In this document: positions 32,837 through 41,868 of the stretch, piece by piece
Position numbering within the stretch: position 1 is the first letter of the stretch
Layout of the letters: each line of letters opens with the position of its first letter
Assembly (NCBI RefSeq): GCF_039555325.1
Contig: NZ_CP154608.1
Location: 868,001-932,000 of the forward strand
Source of the DNA: Sphingomicrobium sp. XHP0239
GTDB taxonomy: Bacteria; Pseudomonadota; Alphaproteobacteria; Sphingomonadales; Sphingomonadaceae
DNA: 64,000 nucleotides
Direction of reading: 5' to 3'
The notes under the pieces: generated by a model
Seen by the model: the letters and a program-made list of their open reading frames with translations, nothing else
What the model was told of the DNA's origin: nothing
Databases searched by the model: none
Position numbers and translations under genes: made by a program

Positions 32837-34438
32837 GTGCGTTTCGACGACCGCCTTGCGACGCTGCTGACCCTGCCGCTGGCGGGGCCGCGCGACCGTG
32901 CGGTTCGCTGGCGCCAGTTGGTCGAACTGGCGGCGCGCGTGAGCGAGGCGGGAATGGAGGACGATGCGCCGATGGTCGCGGCGCTTGCGGTCATCCGGTC
33001 CGAGCGTGACGAAGTGCCGATCGACGTGCGAAGCGCGACGGGCCGCGCCATCGCGGGCAGGGCGCTCGGTCCGAAGATGCTCGCTCTGTTTGCCGAGGAG
33101 GAATTGTCGGTCGCCGCGCCGGTCCTCGCCGCGGCTTCGGTCAAGCCGGAACAGCGTGCCGCCTTGGTCGACGCGGCCGACGGGGCGACGCGGGCGTTCC
33201 TGCTCAATCTTTGGCCGGATCAGGACGGCGCCGATGCAGAAAGTCGGCGGTTGGGGGACGTGGTCGAGCGGCTGAAGGCAGCCCGCACCACGATTGGCGA
33301 TGCGGTGGACGGGGAGACGCCGTCCGTAAAGTCACCACAGCCCGACGGAAATACAGGCACGTCCGACAAAGCAGACGGCGCGAACACCGCAATCCTCGAC
33401 CGGGAAACCGTGGCGTCGACCACGTCGCGGCCGTCCGCCCGATCGTTTTCGCCTTCGACGAATGTCGATCGCGACGCCATCAAGGCGTTTCGCTGGGAAA
33501 CGGGCGCGGACGGCGCAATCGACTGGGTCGACGGCGCACCCCGGACCGCGCTGATCGGTCAGTCGCTCGCCGCTGCGCCAGCGCTCGCCCCGCTGATCGG
33601 CGCCCGCCAGTCCTTTTCCGCAGTCGACAGCGCGTTCGCGGGGCTGCCCGGCGACTGGCAAGTCACCGGCACACCAGAATATGATCCGGAGAGCGGTCGG
33701 TTCCTCGGCTATAGCGGCGCCGCGCTGCGCAAACGGGCCGCGGCGAGCCGCCGGATGTCGCCGCCTCGCGAAACGGCCCTGCCGCTCGATCCCGCAGCGC
33801 TTCGTGAACTGGTTCACGAAATCAAAACGCCGCTCAATGCGATCATCGGGTTCGCGGAGATCATCGACGGACAGTATCTGGGCCCCGCGCACCGCCGTTA
33901 TCGCGAACGGGCAGCACAGATCGTGACGCAGGCGCGTATCCTTCTGGAAGCCATCAAAGATCTCGATTTCGCCGCACGACTTCAGGGCGGGCGCGAAGAG
34001 GGAGATGCCGAACCGCTCGGCGACATTCTCAACCATCTTCGTCCCGTGATCGAAGCGCGGGCAGCGCGACGCGGTGTCGACCTCGACATCCCTCGCGACC
34101 GCGATCCGGTCTGCTCGACGAACGCTGAATTGTCGGCACGCCTTCTGGAACGCCTGATTGCGGCCCTCATCGACGTGACGCCCCACGGCGAGACCCTCTC
34201 GATCGCCATCGGTGCGAAGGAGCGTCACTGCTACGTCGCGATCGAGCGCCCGCGTGGGCTGGATCGCTATGACGAACGCGAGCTGTTCGACCCCGGCTTC
34301 TCGATCGACGATGACGATGATGCCCTATTGGGATTGGGATTTTCGCTCCGCTTGGTACGGGGATTGGCGCGCGTGGCCGGGGGCGACCTCGTCATCGACG
34401 ATAGACATCTCACGCTTAGCCTCGTTCGCGCCGACTGA
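32837..34438 (+). CDS. HisKA-type sensor protein with a degenerate ATPase domain
   Basis: A 533-residue cytoplasmic protein. The first 150 residues are helical and Ala-rich, then comes a disordered linker and a PAS-like region (AFRWETGADGAIDWVDG). The HisKA domain is intact with His327 in ELVHEIKTPLNAIIGFAEII, close in style to PleC/DivJ/PdhS kinases. The following ATPase domain keeps the G2-like LGLGFSLRLVRGLA but lacks the Asn of the N box (LERLIAALIDVTP) and the DxGxG of the G1 box (IERPRGLDRYD). It is therefore probably a pseudokinase or phosphatase/phosphotransfer protein. Start is GTG at 32837, with AGGAG 12 bases upstream. Confidence 0.8.
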   Translation: MRFDDRLATLLTLPLAGPRDRAVRWRQLVELAARVSEAGMEDDAPMVAALAVIRSERDEVPIDVRSATGRAIAGRALGPKMLALFAEEELSVAAPVLAAASVKPEQRAALVDAADGATRAFLLNLWPDQDGADAESRRLGDVVERLKAARTTIGDAVDGETPSVKSPQPDGNTGTSDKADGANTAILDRETVASTTSRPSARSFSPSTNVDRDAIKAFRWETGADGAIDWVDGAPRTALIGQSLAAAPALAPLIGARQSFSAVDSAFAGLPGDWQVTGTPEYDPESGRFLGYSGAALRKRAAASRRMSPPRETALPLDPAALRELVHEIKTPLNAIIGFAEIIDGQYLGPAHRRYRERAAQIVTQARILLEAIKDLDFAARLQGGREEGDAEPLGDILNHLRPVIEARAARRGVDLDIPRDRDPVCSTNAELSARLLERLIAALIDVTPHGETLSIAIGAKERHCYVAIERPRGLDRYDERELFDPGFSIDDDDDALLGLGFSLRLVRGLARVAGGDLVIDDRHLTLSLVRAD

Positions 34439-34478
34439 CGCTTGGCGCGGCGACCGTCGCTCGCTAGGGGAGGCGTGG

Positions 34479-34555
34479 GGGCGCGTAGCTCAATTGGTTA
34501 GAGCCGGCCGCTCATAACGGCTTGGTTGCGGGTTCAAGTCCTGCCGCGCCTACCA
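34479..34555 (+). tRNA. tRNA with CAU anticodon, probably tRNA-Ile2
   Basis: A 77-nt cloverleaf: acceptor GGGCGCG/CGCGCCT (first pair G-T), D stem GCTC/GAGC, anticodon stem GGCCG/CGGCT with loop CTCATAA, T stem GCGGG/CCTGC, and an encoded CCA end. The anticodon CAT fits Met or lysidine-modified Ile2. The anticodon-to-T-arm sequence (CTTGGTTGCGGGTTCAAGTCC) is close to the Ile2 tRNAs of other bacteria and unlike initiator tRNA, so I favour Ile2, which reads AUA. Confidence 0.9.
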
Positions 34556-34586
34556 CCTTCTTTGGCCGCGCGCCGAAAGGGAAGGC

Positions 34587-34664
<78 letters not shown>

Positions 34665-34709
34665 AGGTCGCGAAGCCTCTATCAGGTCGAACCGCGACGA
34701 ACCAGCGGC

Positions 34710-35012
34710 TTATTGGTCGTTCTGAGAATGGCCCTCGACACCGGACTCGATTTCGTTGGCCTCGGCGTCCAATTCCGCCTCGGCCTCATCGGCTTCCTGG
34801 CTGATCTCGGCCTGAGCACGATCGGTGGCGTTCTCGGCGCCTTCCTGAATATCATTGCCGACGTCGCGTGCGATGGTCCCGGCATCGTCGACAGCTTCGT
34901 TCACCTCGTCGCCGTCGACGTCGACGGTCAGGCTGTTGTCCTCGTCATCGGTGCTGACGCTGCACGCTCCGAGCAAGAGGAGGGCGGGAAGGGCAAAACT
35001 TGTAAGACGCAT
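34710..35012 (-). CDS. Small acidic lipoprotein
   Basis: A 100-residue protein with a lipoprotein signal ([17 protein letters not shown], lipobox LGAC). The mature part is extremely acidic and helical, with repeated Glu/Ala/Asp heptads and no Lys, likely extended or coiled-coil in the periplasm. AAGGA precedes the ATG. A near-consensus EcfG-type promoter (GGAGC-N17-CGTT) lies 38 nt upstream, which would place it in the stress response. No family assigned. Confidence 0.8.
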   Translation of the reverse strand: MRLTSFALPALLLLGACSVSTDDEDNSLTVDVDGDEVNEAVDDAGTIARDVGNDIQEGAENATDRAQAEISQEADEAEAELDAEANEIESGVEGHSQNDQ

Positions 35013-35049
35013 GGCTCAATCCTTTCATGCAAAGATGATCGCAAGATGT

Positions 35050-35075
35050 AACGCCGAACCGATCGGAAAGGCTCC
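35050..35075 (-). promoter_or_regulatory. EcfG-like promoter, one mismatch
   Basis: On the minus strand GGAGC (35075-35071), 17 nt, CGTT (35053-35050). The -10 element and spacing match the EcfG consensus; the -35 has G for A at its fourth base. It reads into the small acidic lipoprotein gene. Confidence 0.5.
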
Positions 35076-35082
35076 GTAACGG

Positions 35083-36513
35083 CTATTCGACCGGGCCCGC
35101 CATGACCGCCAGCATCGCCGTCCACGCGGCGACATTCTGCTTCAGCTGCTCGGGATCGACCTTGTCGAGCGTGTCGTTGGAGGTGTGGTGCAAATCGAAG
35201 TAGCGCGTACCGTCCTGTCGCAGCGAGACACCGGGCGCTCCTTCGGCGCGCAGCGGACCGATGTCGGCGCCCCCCGCCTGATCATATTCGCCCGACGCAA
35301 TCCCGAGCGGTGCCAGCGTTGCCCGCAGCCGGTCTGCCTCGGCACGCCGATCCGCGCCCAGATCGGTCGTGACTTTCCAGACCCGATCGGCACCGAAGTC
35401 GCTTTCCGCCGCGACGTGATAGTCGGTACCGTCATGGCGCTCGGCAAAATCGAGCCCGCCCCAGATGCCGACTTCCTCGGCGCCGTACCAGACGATCTCG
35501 ATGGTCCGCTCCGGCCTCCCGGCGTCCATGATCCGCTTGGCGGCCGCTGCCACGATCGCGCAGCCCGCGCCATCGTCGAACACGCCCGGTGCATTGTCCC
35601 AACTGTCGAGGTGACAGGCGACCAGCACCTTTGCGGCATCGGGATCGCGGCCCAGGACCTCGGCGATGACGTTGCCGGATGTCTGCATCCCGATATGGCG
35701 CGGCGTCAGCACCAGCTGCATCCGCACCGGCCCGTTCGCGCGATCGAGCGCGCGCATCAACTGCTCCGCATCGGGCGCGGCGAGCGCGGCGGCGGGGATA
35801 GGGGCCACACCCTCGTCGAAATTGGTGTTGCCGGTGTGCGGTGTTCGATTGTTGTCGGTGCCGATCGAGCGCACGACGATTGCCGCGGCGCCGCGCTTGG
35901 CGGCTTCGTTGGGCCCGACCCAGCGCGGTGCTCCGAAGGGCATGGAATATCCCGACCCGTCCTGGTTGCGCGGCATGTTGTTGGAGATGAAAACGATCTT
36001 GCCCGACTGGTTCGCCGGCGCATCGGCGAGGAATGCGGCGTAATCCTCATATCCGACGACTTCGGCGGTCAATCCCTCGGCAGGGGTTGCGCCCGAATTG
36101 CCCAGCGCCGTCAACACCAGCTCCTGCGGGAAAGGAGCGACGATCCTTCCGCTCTCGGCACCGCGAACCCACGTCGGCATCTGGAATTCCTCGACCCGGA
36201 CATTGGCGAAACCGATTTCGTTCAGACGGCGAACCGACCAATCGCGCGCCCGTTGTTCGGCCGGGGTGCCGCCCAGGCGCGGTCCGACTTCGGTCGTCAG
36301 TCCTTCTAGGATGTCCCATGCCAGTTCGTCGTCCATCGCGGCTCGGCCCAATTCCAGCGCCCGCGCGTCATAGGGGAGGTCCTGCGAACGCAACTGGTTG
36401 GTCGCCGCGGCGACCGCGTCCGACTGCCGTTCGGGCGAGGCTTGCTGCGCAAGGGCGGGGGAGGTGCTGGCGAGAGCGGCGGCGAGCGCGAAGCGCGAGA
36501 GCATCTTGGTCAT
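35083..36513 (-). CDS. M28 family metallopeptidase
   Basis: A 476-residue exported peptidase. Residues 1-23 are a signal peptide ending ALAQQ. A protease-associated domain sits in the middle (APANQSGKIVFISN region). The M28 zinc domain follows, with ligands and catalytic residues in CHLDSWDNAPGVFDDGAG, WYGAEEVGIWG, ESDFGAD and DLHHTSNDT. It should act in the periplasm as an aminopeptidase or carboxypeptidase-like enzyme. The set of zinc ligands looks complete. It stands alone between the lipoprotein and the radical SAM gene. Confidence 0.92.
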   Translation of the reverse strand: MTKMLSRFALAAALASTSPALAQQASPERQSDAVAAATNQLRSQDLPYDARALELGRAAMDDELAWDILEGLTTEVGPRLGGTPAEQRARDWSVRRLNEIGFANVRVEEFQMPTWVRGAESGRIVAPFPQELVLTALGNSGATPAEGLTAEVVGYEDYAAFLADAPANQSGKIVFISNNMPRNQDGSGYSMPFGAPRWVGPNEAAKRGAAAIVVRSIGTDNNRTPHTGNTNFDEGVAPIPAAALAAPDAEQLMRALDRANGPVRMQLVLTPRHIGMQTSGNVIAEVLGRDPDAAKVLVACHLDSWDNAPGVFDDGAGCAIVAAAAKRIMDAGRPERTIEIVWYGAEEVGIWGGLDFAERHDGTDYHVAAESDFGADRVWKVTTDLGADRRAEADRLRATLAPLGIASGEYDQAGGADIGPLRAEGAPGVSLRQDGTRYFDLHHTSNDTLDKVDPEQLKQNVAAWTAMLAVMAGPVE

Positions 36514-36547
36514 GGCGCGCGACGCTAAACGGCTCTTTCCGGCCTGA

Positions 36548-37618
36548 CTAGAGCAACCGCATCTGGTCGCCCTGCGGCGGGCGGAAAAGCGCGCAGTTCA
36601 GACGGAACTTCTCGCGGCTGAGGCCGTGATCGCGACACGCCTTGTCGAACCGTTTGGCGAAAAGTTCCGCCCAGACACCGGTGCCGCGCAGGCGGGAGAA
36701 GAAATTGGGATCGTTATCGCGCCCGCCGCGCAGGTCGCGGATGGTCGCCATCACCTTTCGCGACCGGTCGGGATAATGTTCCTTCAGCCATGCCTTGAAC
36801 AAAGGCGCTACCTCGTGCGGCAAACGAACGGGAAGAAAGAAGGCACTGCGCGCACCGGCCTTCGCGCCGGCGGCGACGATCGCTTCCATCTCCATGTCGG
36901 TGATGTGCGGAATGACCGGAGAGATCGAAAGGTAGACGGGTACCCCTTCCTCGGCCAGCGCCTTGATCGCGGCCAATCGCTTGGCAGGCGCCGGTGCGCG
37001 CGGTTCGAGGGTTCGATGCGTCTTCGATTCGAGACTCGTTACCGACAGCGCCACCGCCGCCAACCCCTTGCGCGCTGCGGGAGCGATAAGGTCGAGGTCG
37101 CGGACCACCCGATCCGACTTGGTCGTGATCGTGAACGGGTGATCGAGCTCGGTCAGCGTCTCGAGCACCGCACGTGTCACCCGCCACCGCTCCTCGATCG
37201 GCTGATAAGGATCGGTGTTCGTCCCCATCGCGATCGGCCTGGCGGTGTAGCCCTTGCGACCCAGCGTCTCGTGCAACAACCGCGCGGCGTCGGGTTTGAC
37301 GAACAGGCGGCTTTCGAAATCCACTCCCGGCGACAGATCGTGATAGGCATGCGTCGGCCGCGCGAAACAATAAATGCAACCATGCTCGCACCCTCGGAAC
37401 ACGTTGACCGACCGGTCGAAACCGATGTCGGGCGAGCTGTTCTTGGTAAGGATGGTCTTCGGCCGCTCGATCGTCACCGTTGTCCGGCGAGGGGCGACCC
37501 CGTCGACCCGTTCGACCTCGTCCAGCCAGTCGCCGTCGGCGACATGTTCCTTCAGATTGAAGCGGGTGGGGGTGGCATTCCGGGTCGCCCCGCGGCCCTT
37601 GGTCGATTCGATCGGCAT
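36548..37618 (-). CDS. PA0069-type radical SAM protein (SplB-like)
   Basis: A 356-residue radical SAM enzyme with the cluster cysteines C77, C81 and C84 in RGCEHGCIYCFARP. The spacing and the lead region (KTILTKNSSPDIGFDRSVN) mark the PA0069 group, distant relatives of spore photoproduct lyase. The substrate is not established. A LexA-type box lies 25-39 nt upstream of the start, so it seems to be SOS-controlled, which fits a role in DNA repair. It follows the lytic transglycosylase gene on the same strand but has its own promoter region. Confidence 0.92.
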   Translation of the reverse strand: MPIESTKGRGATRNATPTRFNLKEHVADGDWLDEVERVDGVAPRRTTVTIERPKTILTKNSSPDIGFDRSVNVFRGCEHGCIYCFARPTHAYHDLSPGVDFESRLFVKPDAARLLHETLGRKGYTARPIAMGTNTDPYQPIEERWRVTRAVLETLTELDHPFTITTKSDRVVRDLDLIAPAARKGLAAVALSVTSLESKTHRTLEPRAPAPAKRLAAIKALAEEGVPVYLSISPVIPHITDMEMEAIVAAGAKAGARSAFFLPVRLPHEVAPLFKAWLKEHYPDRSRKVMATIRDLRGGRDNDPNFFSRLRGTGVWAELFAKRFDKACRDHGLSREKFRLNCALFRPPQGDQMRLL

Positions 37619-37642
37619 ACGTCCATGCTATCGAACCAATAA

Positions 37643-37657
37643 GAACAGAACAAGAAC
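37643..37657 (-). promoter_or_regulatory. LexA (SOS) box of alphaproteobacterial type
   Basis: On the minus strand GTTC-N7-GTTC, with a third GTTC inside. This direct repeat is the established alphaproteobacterial LexA site. It overlaps a possible -35 element (TTGTTC, 17 nt, TAGCAT) and lies between the transglycosylase stop and the radical SAM start. Confidence 0.75.
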
Positions 37658-37664
37658 ATCTATG

Positions 37665-39383
37665 CTATCTGGCGGGGAACCTCGGTGTGCGTCCCTGAAC
37701 CAGATCGACCAGCGCGGGCGGAGTTGTTCCAGCCTCGGCGTGATAGACGAAATAGTTGCGTAGGACCGCGGGGATGTAGAAGCGCGTTTCCCAGTAGGGC
37801 AGGCTCTCCATCCACAACAGCGGATCTTCGCCCGGAATGCTCGCCCACCGCGCGACCGGGACCGGCCCCGCGTTGTAGGCCGCGATGATCCGCATCAACT
37901 CGTCGCCCGTCGCCCGATTGCTTCGCATCTGCTGGATGAACGCCTGACCATGATCGATATTGGTCTGCGGCCGCTTCAATTGATCGGCCGTGACCGTCTC
38001 GCCCCGCGCCCGGGCCGTGTCGCGCGCGGTCCCCGGCCGTACCTGCATCAGACCGACGGCGTCGGCGGGACTGACCACGGTCTCGCGGAAATCGCTTTCC
38101 TGAATGATGTGCGAGAAAGCCAGATACGGGTCGATCCGCCAGCCATTGTCGGGCGTGTAATCCGGGGCGGGATAGCGGTCGCGCGCATTGAGCAGCGTCC
38201 CGCGCGGTGCGTTGGTAGCGAGAAAATATTGGACGCCCAGGCCGAGTTCCGCCGCCTCCGCGACCAGGAGCCGGTGCTGGGCCGGATCCCCGATCCGCGC
38301 CTGATGCCGCAGCAATGCTTCGGCTTCCGCTCGCCGACCCATTGCCGCCAGCGATCTAGCGCGCTGGACATTGGGAAGAGCCGCTACCGCGCGTTCTTCG
38401 GTGGGAGAGGGATCCTGCACGCGTACCGGCAGCGCCCGCGGTTCGCCCAGTCGTTCGCGCGCCAGCTGTCCGTAGAAGGTTTCCGGATCAACGGCGGCTG
38501 CACGGTAACTTTGCGCGACACGCTCGGCCCTACCGCAGCGTTGGTTCGCGCGGGCTGTCCAATAATGTCCGGCGGCACCCAGTTCGCGGTCGCGCGTGCC
38601 AAGGGCCGCAAGGCGAAATCCTGTCGCGGCACTGATGCAATCGTTCTGCCGCCAGCTCGACAGCCCGAAGATCCAGGCGCTTTGCGCGCGCCACTCCGCA
38701 GTCCCTGCGGACAACCCCTCGAGCGCGATCCTCCGCGCGTTGGCGATGTCGCCGGCAACGTAATAGATCCACGCCACCCGATGCGATATCTCAGCCCAGG
38801 CCTCGCCCGAAAGGCCGCCGGTTTCGACGGCCGCCCGATAGATTTCTTCGCCGGCTCGACCGTCGTCGGCCTCGACTGCGGGGCCGAGCTGCGCGAGCAG
38901 ATTTTCTACCTGTGCGCCGCCCACCGATCGGGCACGATAGCGCCGCGGCGCTCCGCCCAAGGTAACTAGCGTTCGTTCGCCCGGGACGCGCACCGTATCG
39001 CCGCCGCGATCCGCCGCGATGCGGGCGAGCGCCCCGGCCTGTGGCAATTCCGCAGACCGCTCGGCGACCCGCGCCGCCGATGGCCCGTCGATCCGCGGCG
39101 ACCCGGCCGCGAGATAGAGCTCGGCCAACGCATAGTCGTGAAGCGGGTCGCTTCGATCCATCGCCGCGATGGACTGGCGAGCAACCTCCCATTGCTGCCG
39201 CGAAATGGCGTTGAGGATGGACGGCCAGTCGCGCTCGAGCCTGACCGGCACCTGCGCCGGAGAGGCGTCGGCAGGCGGCGTCGCTTCCTGCGGACGAGGC
39301 GCGAGCGGGTCGGCGTCCTGCGCCAGCGTCGGGGTCGCCGACAGGACCGATGCGGCCAGAGCCGCCATCACCAAACGCGTCAT
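37665..39383 (-). CDS. Soluble lytic murein transglycosylase (Slt70-like)
   Basis: A 572-residue periplasmic enzyme: signal peptide (residues 1-21, ending TPTLAQ), a long helical superhelix domain, and a C-terminal SLT domain with catalytic Glu429 in HIIQESDFRE, then VGLMQVRPGTA and AAYNAGPVPVARW. It cleaves peptidoglycan glycan strands with formation of 1,6-anhydro ends. The start ATG overlaps the stop of the upstream UDG-like gene (ATGA), so the two are coupled. Confidence 0.94.
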   Translation of the reverse strand: MTRLVMAALAASVLSATPTLAQDADPLAPRPQEATPPADASPAQVPVRLERDWPSILNAISRQQWEVARQSIAAMDRSDPLHDYALAELYLAAGSPRIDGPSAARVAERSAELPQAGALARIAADRGGDTVRVPGERTLVTLGGAPRRYRARSVGGAQVENLLAQLGPAVEADDGRAGEEIYRAAVETGGLSGEAWAEISHRVAWIYYVAGDIANARRIALEGLSAGTAEWRAQSAWIFGLSSWRQNDCISAATGFRLAALGTRDRELGAAGHYWTARANQRCGRAERVAQSYRAAAVDPETFYGQLARERLGEPRALPVRVQDPSPTEERAVAALPNVQRARSLAAMGRRAEAEALLRHQARIGDPAQHRLLVAEAAELGLGVQYFLATNAPRGTLLNARDRYPAPDYTPDNGWRIDPYLAFSHIIQESDFRETVVSPADAVGLMQVRPGTARDTARARGETVTADQLKRPQTNIDHGQAFIQQMRSNRATGDELMRIIAAYNAGPVPVARWASIPGEDPLLWMESLPYWETRFYIPAVLRNYFVYHAEAGTTPPALVDLVQGRTPRFPAR

Positions 39384-40108
39384 TCGTTCTCCATCAAGAT
39401 CTGCAGGTCTTCCCACGCGAGCCGTTTGTCCTGTGGTCGATCCATCAGCCAGCGGGGGTGAAAGGTCGCTACCGCCGGGACCCCCTCGATGCGATGTGAC
39501 TTGCCGCGCGCCTTGGCAAGCGGTTCGCCGAGCATTGCGCGCGCCGCGCCATCGCCGAAGAAAAGGAGACGGCCGGGTCGGTGCGTGGCGATCAGGCGCT
39601 TCATGGCGTCGACTAGGTCCGGCTCGACCGGTTCGCGCTCGGACTGTCCTTCCCGGAAAGCGGGATCGAGGAAGACGACGGGTGCACCCTCTTGGCCGAT
39701 CGCGCGCAGCATCGCCGCGAGCAATGGCGCATGGGCCGCGCCGATCCCCGTTTCTGCTTCCACCGGGCGGGCGGCAATGACTGCCAGCCCGGTGTCGGGG
39801 GACAGCGCCGCGCCGACATGCTGGGCACCGAGCCGTTCAGAGCGCGTCTTGAGCCAACTGGCGATGGACTTTGCATCATCGGGGAGGTCGGGCGACGGCG
39901 AAGCGTTGCGCGCCGGCGGCTCTGGCCGTGTGTCCGATGCCGGAACCGGGGCCGCGGCGGGAGCTTCCACCGCCACCGGGACCGGCGATTTCCCCAGCGA
40001 ACGCCACGTAGGAGCGGGCGACTGGACCGCCGCATCCACCCCTGCCTGGCGCCACCAGTCCAGTAGCGCCGCCGCCTCTCGCGGATCGATTCTCGTTCCC
40101 TCGCCCAT
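39380..40108 (-). CDS. Uracil-DNA-glycosylase-family protein, degenerate
   Basis: A 242-residue protein whose C-terminal half follows the family 4/5 uracil-DNA glycosylase fold (LLAAMLRAIGQEGAPVVFL; VPAVATFHPRWLMDRPQDKRLAWEDL). The active-site motif GEGPG of family 4 is replaced by AARPVEAET, and the protein has no cysteine at all, so the usual Fe-S cluster is missing. The N-terminal 70 residues are Pro/Ala-rich and disordered. Catalysis is doubtful. It diverges from the ETF-QO gene and is coupled to the transglycosylase gene. Confidence 0.82.
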   Translation of the reverse strand: MGEGTRIDPREAAALLDWWRQAGVDAAVQSPAPTWRSLGKSPVPVAVEAPAAAPVPASDTRPEPPARNASPSPDLPDDAKSIASWLKTRSERLGAQHVGAALSPDTGLAVIAARPVEAETGIGAAHAPLLAAMLRAIGQEGAPVVFLDPAFREGQSEREPVEPDLVDAMKRLIATHRPGRLLFFGDGAARAMLGEPLAKARGKSHRIEGVPAVATFHPRWLMDRPQDKRLAWEDLQILMENE

Positions 40109-40208
40109 TCGCCCCGCACGATTGGCGATGTTGACGGCGCGGTCAATTCGTTGGCACTGCACGGATAAGCCGAAACGAACGCAATGCGCGACCAAGGGAT
40201 AAGAGCGA

Positions 40209-41861
40209 ATGAGCGAACGGGAATCGATGCAATATGACGTCGTGATCGTCGGTGCGGGGCCCGCGGGCCTGTGCGCCGCGATCCGGCTGAAGCAGCTGGC
40301 CGCCGAGCAGGAGCGCGACATCAGCGTCGTCGTGCTGGAAAAAGGCTCCGAAGTCGGCGCGCATATCCTCTCGGGCGCGGTCATCGATCCGAAGGCCCTG
40401 GACGAACTCCTGCCCGACTGGCGCGAACGGGAGGACTGCCCGCTCAAGATCAAGGTGACGTCCAACCATCACTGGATTTTGTCGGACACCGGAAAGATGG
40501 GCATTCCGCACCTCTTCCTGCCCAGCTTCATGCACAATCGCGACACCTATACCGGAAGCCTCGCCAATCTTTGCCGCTGGCTCGCCGAGGTCGCCGAGGG
40601 AATGGAGGTCGAAATCTTTCCCGGCTTTGCCGCCGCCGAAGTGCTGTTCGACGACGACGGCAAGGTGAAGGGCGTCGCGACCGGCGACATGGGGATCGCG
40701 CGCGACGGATCGAAGCGTCCCGATTATCAACCCGGCATGGAGCTGCACGGCAAATACACCCTCTTCGCCGAAGGGGTGCGCGGCCACCTGACCAAGGAAC
40801 TCACCAATATCTTCGATCTGCGAGCGGAATCGGGTCCGCAGGTCTACGGTATTGGAATCAAGGAGTTGTGGGACGTTCCTGCCGACAAGCATGAGCCGGG
40901 CAAGGTCGTGCATACGCAGGGTTGGCCGCTCGACGACGCCTGGGGCGGCGGATTTCTCTATCATCAGGACAATGGTCAAGTGGCGCTCGGCTTCGTCGTC
41001 GCGCTCGACTACGACAATCCCTATTTGTCGCCCTATCACGAATTCCAGCGCTGGAAGACGCATCCCGATATCCGCGCCGAAATCGAAGGCGGCAGCCGCG
41101 TCGCCTACGGCGCGCGCGCCATCAACGAGGGCGGGTGGCAGGCGATCCCGAAGCTCGCCTTTCCCGGCGGCGCGCTGATCGGTTGCAGCGCCGGTTTCGT
41201 CAACGTGCCGCGCATCAAGGGCAATCATACCGCGATGAAATCGGGGATGCTCGCGGCCGAACATGTCGCCGAGGCGCTAGGAGCGGACCGCCAGCACGAC
41301 GTGCTGGAAGGCTACGAGCCCGCCGTCCGTTCGAGCTGGATCGGCGAGGAGCTCAAGAAGGTCCGCAATTCGCAGCCGTGGGTTGCCAAGGCGGGCGGGA
41401 AGCTAGGCACCGTTCTCGCGGGGGCCGACATGTGGCTCAACCATCTGAAGATCGGGACGCCGTGGACGTTGAAGCACACCCCCGATCATCTTCACATGAA
41501 ACCGGCCGCGCATGCGCAGCCGATCGAATATCCCAAACCCGACGGCAAGCTGACATTCGACAAGCTGACGAACCTGTCCTTCTCCAACACTAATCATGAG
41601 GAGGATCAGCCGGTTCACCTGACGTTGAAGGACGACACGGTCCCGATCCAGGTGAATTACGATGTCTTCGCCTCGCCCGAGCAGCGCTATTGTCCCGCGG
41701 GCGTCTACGAGATCGTCGGCGAGGAGGAAGGTAATCCCAAATTGCAGATCAACGCGCAGAATTGCGTCCACTGCAAGACCTGCGATATCAAGGACATGAC
41801 CCAGAATATCAACTGGGTTGTGCCCGAGGGCGGGGGAGGCCCCAATTATCCTAACATGTAG
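40209..41861 (+). CDS. Electron transfer flavoprotein-ubiquinone oxidoreductase
   Basis: A 550-residue membrane-associated FAD/[4Fe-4S] enzyme that passes electrons from ETF (fatty acid and amino acid oxidation) to ubiquinone. The FAD motif VVIVGAGPAGLCAAIRL is at residue 10, the quinone-site segments (GMELHGKYTLFAEGVRGHL) follow, and the C-terminal cluster domain has RYCPAGVYE and NCVHCKTCDIKD with the four cluster cysteines. etfA and etfB are not in the window. The TAG stop forms the ribosome binding site of the next gene. Confidence 0.97.
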   Translation: MSERESMQYDVVIVGAGPAGLCAAIRLKQLAAEQERDISVVVLEKGSEVGAHILSGAVIDPKALDELLPDWREREDCPLKIKVTSNHHWILSDTGKMGIPHLFLPSFMHNRDTYTGSLANLCRWLAEVAEGMEVEIFPGFAAAEVLFDDDGKVKGVATGDMGIARDGSKRPDYQPGMELHGKYTLFAEGVRGHLTKELTNIFDLRAESGPQVYGIGIKELWDVPADKHEPGKVVHTQGWPLDDAWGGGFLYHQDNGQVALGFVVALDYDNPYLSPYHEFQRWKTHPDIRAEIEGGSRVAYGARAINEGGWQAIPKLAFPGGALIGCSAGFVNVPRIKGNHTAMKSGMLAAEHVAEALGADRQHDVLEGYEPAVRSSWIGEELKKVRNSQPWVAKAGGKLGTVLAGADMWLNHLKIGTPWTLKHTPDHLHMKPAAHAQPIEYPKPDGKLTFDKLTNLSFSNTNHEEDQPVHLTLKDDTVPIQVNYDVFASPEQRYCPAGVYEIVGEEEGNPKLQINAQNCVHCKTCDIKDMTQNINWVVPEGGGGPNYPNM

Positions 41862-41868
41862 GATTCTG

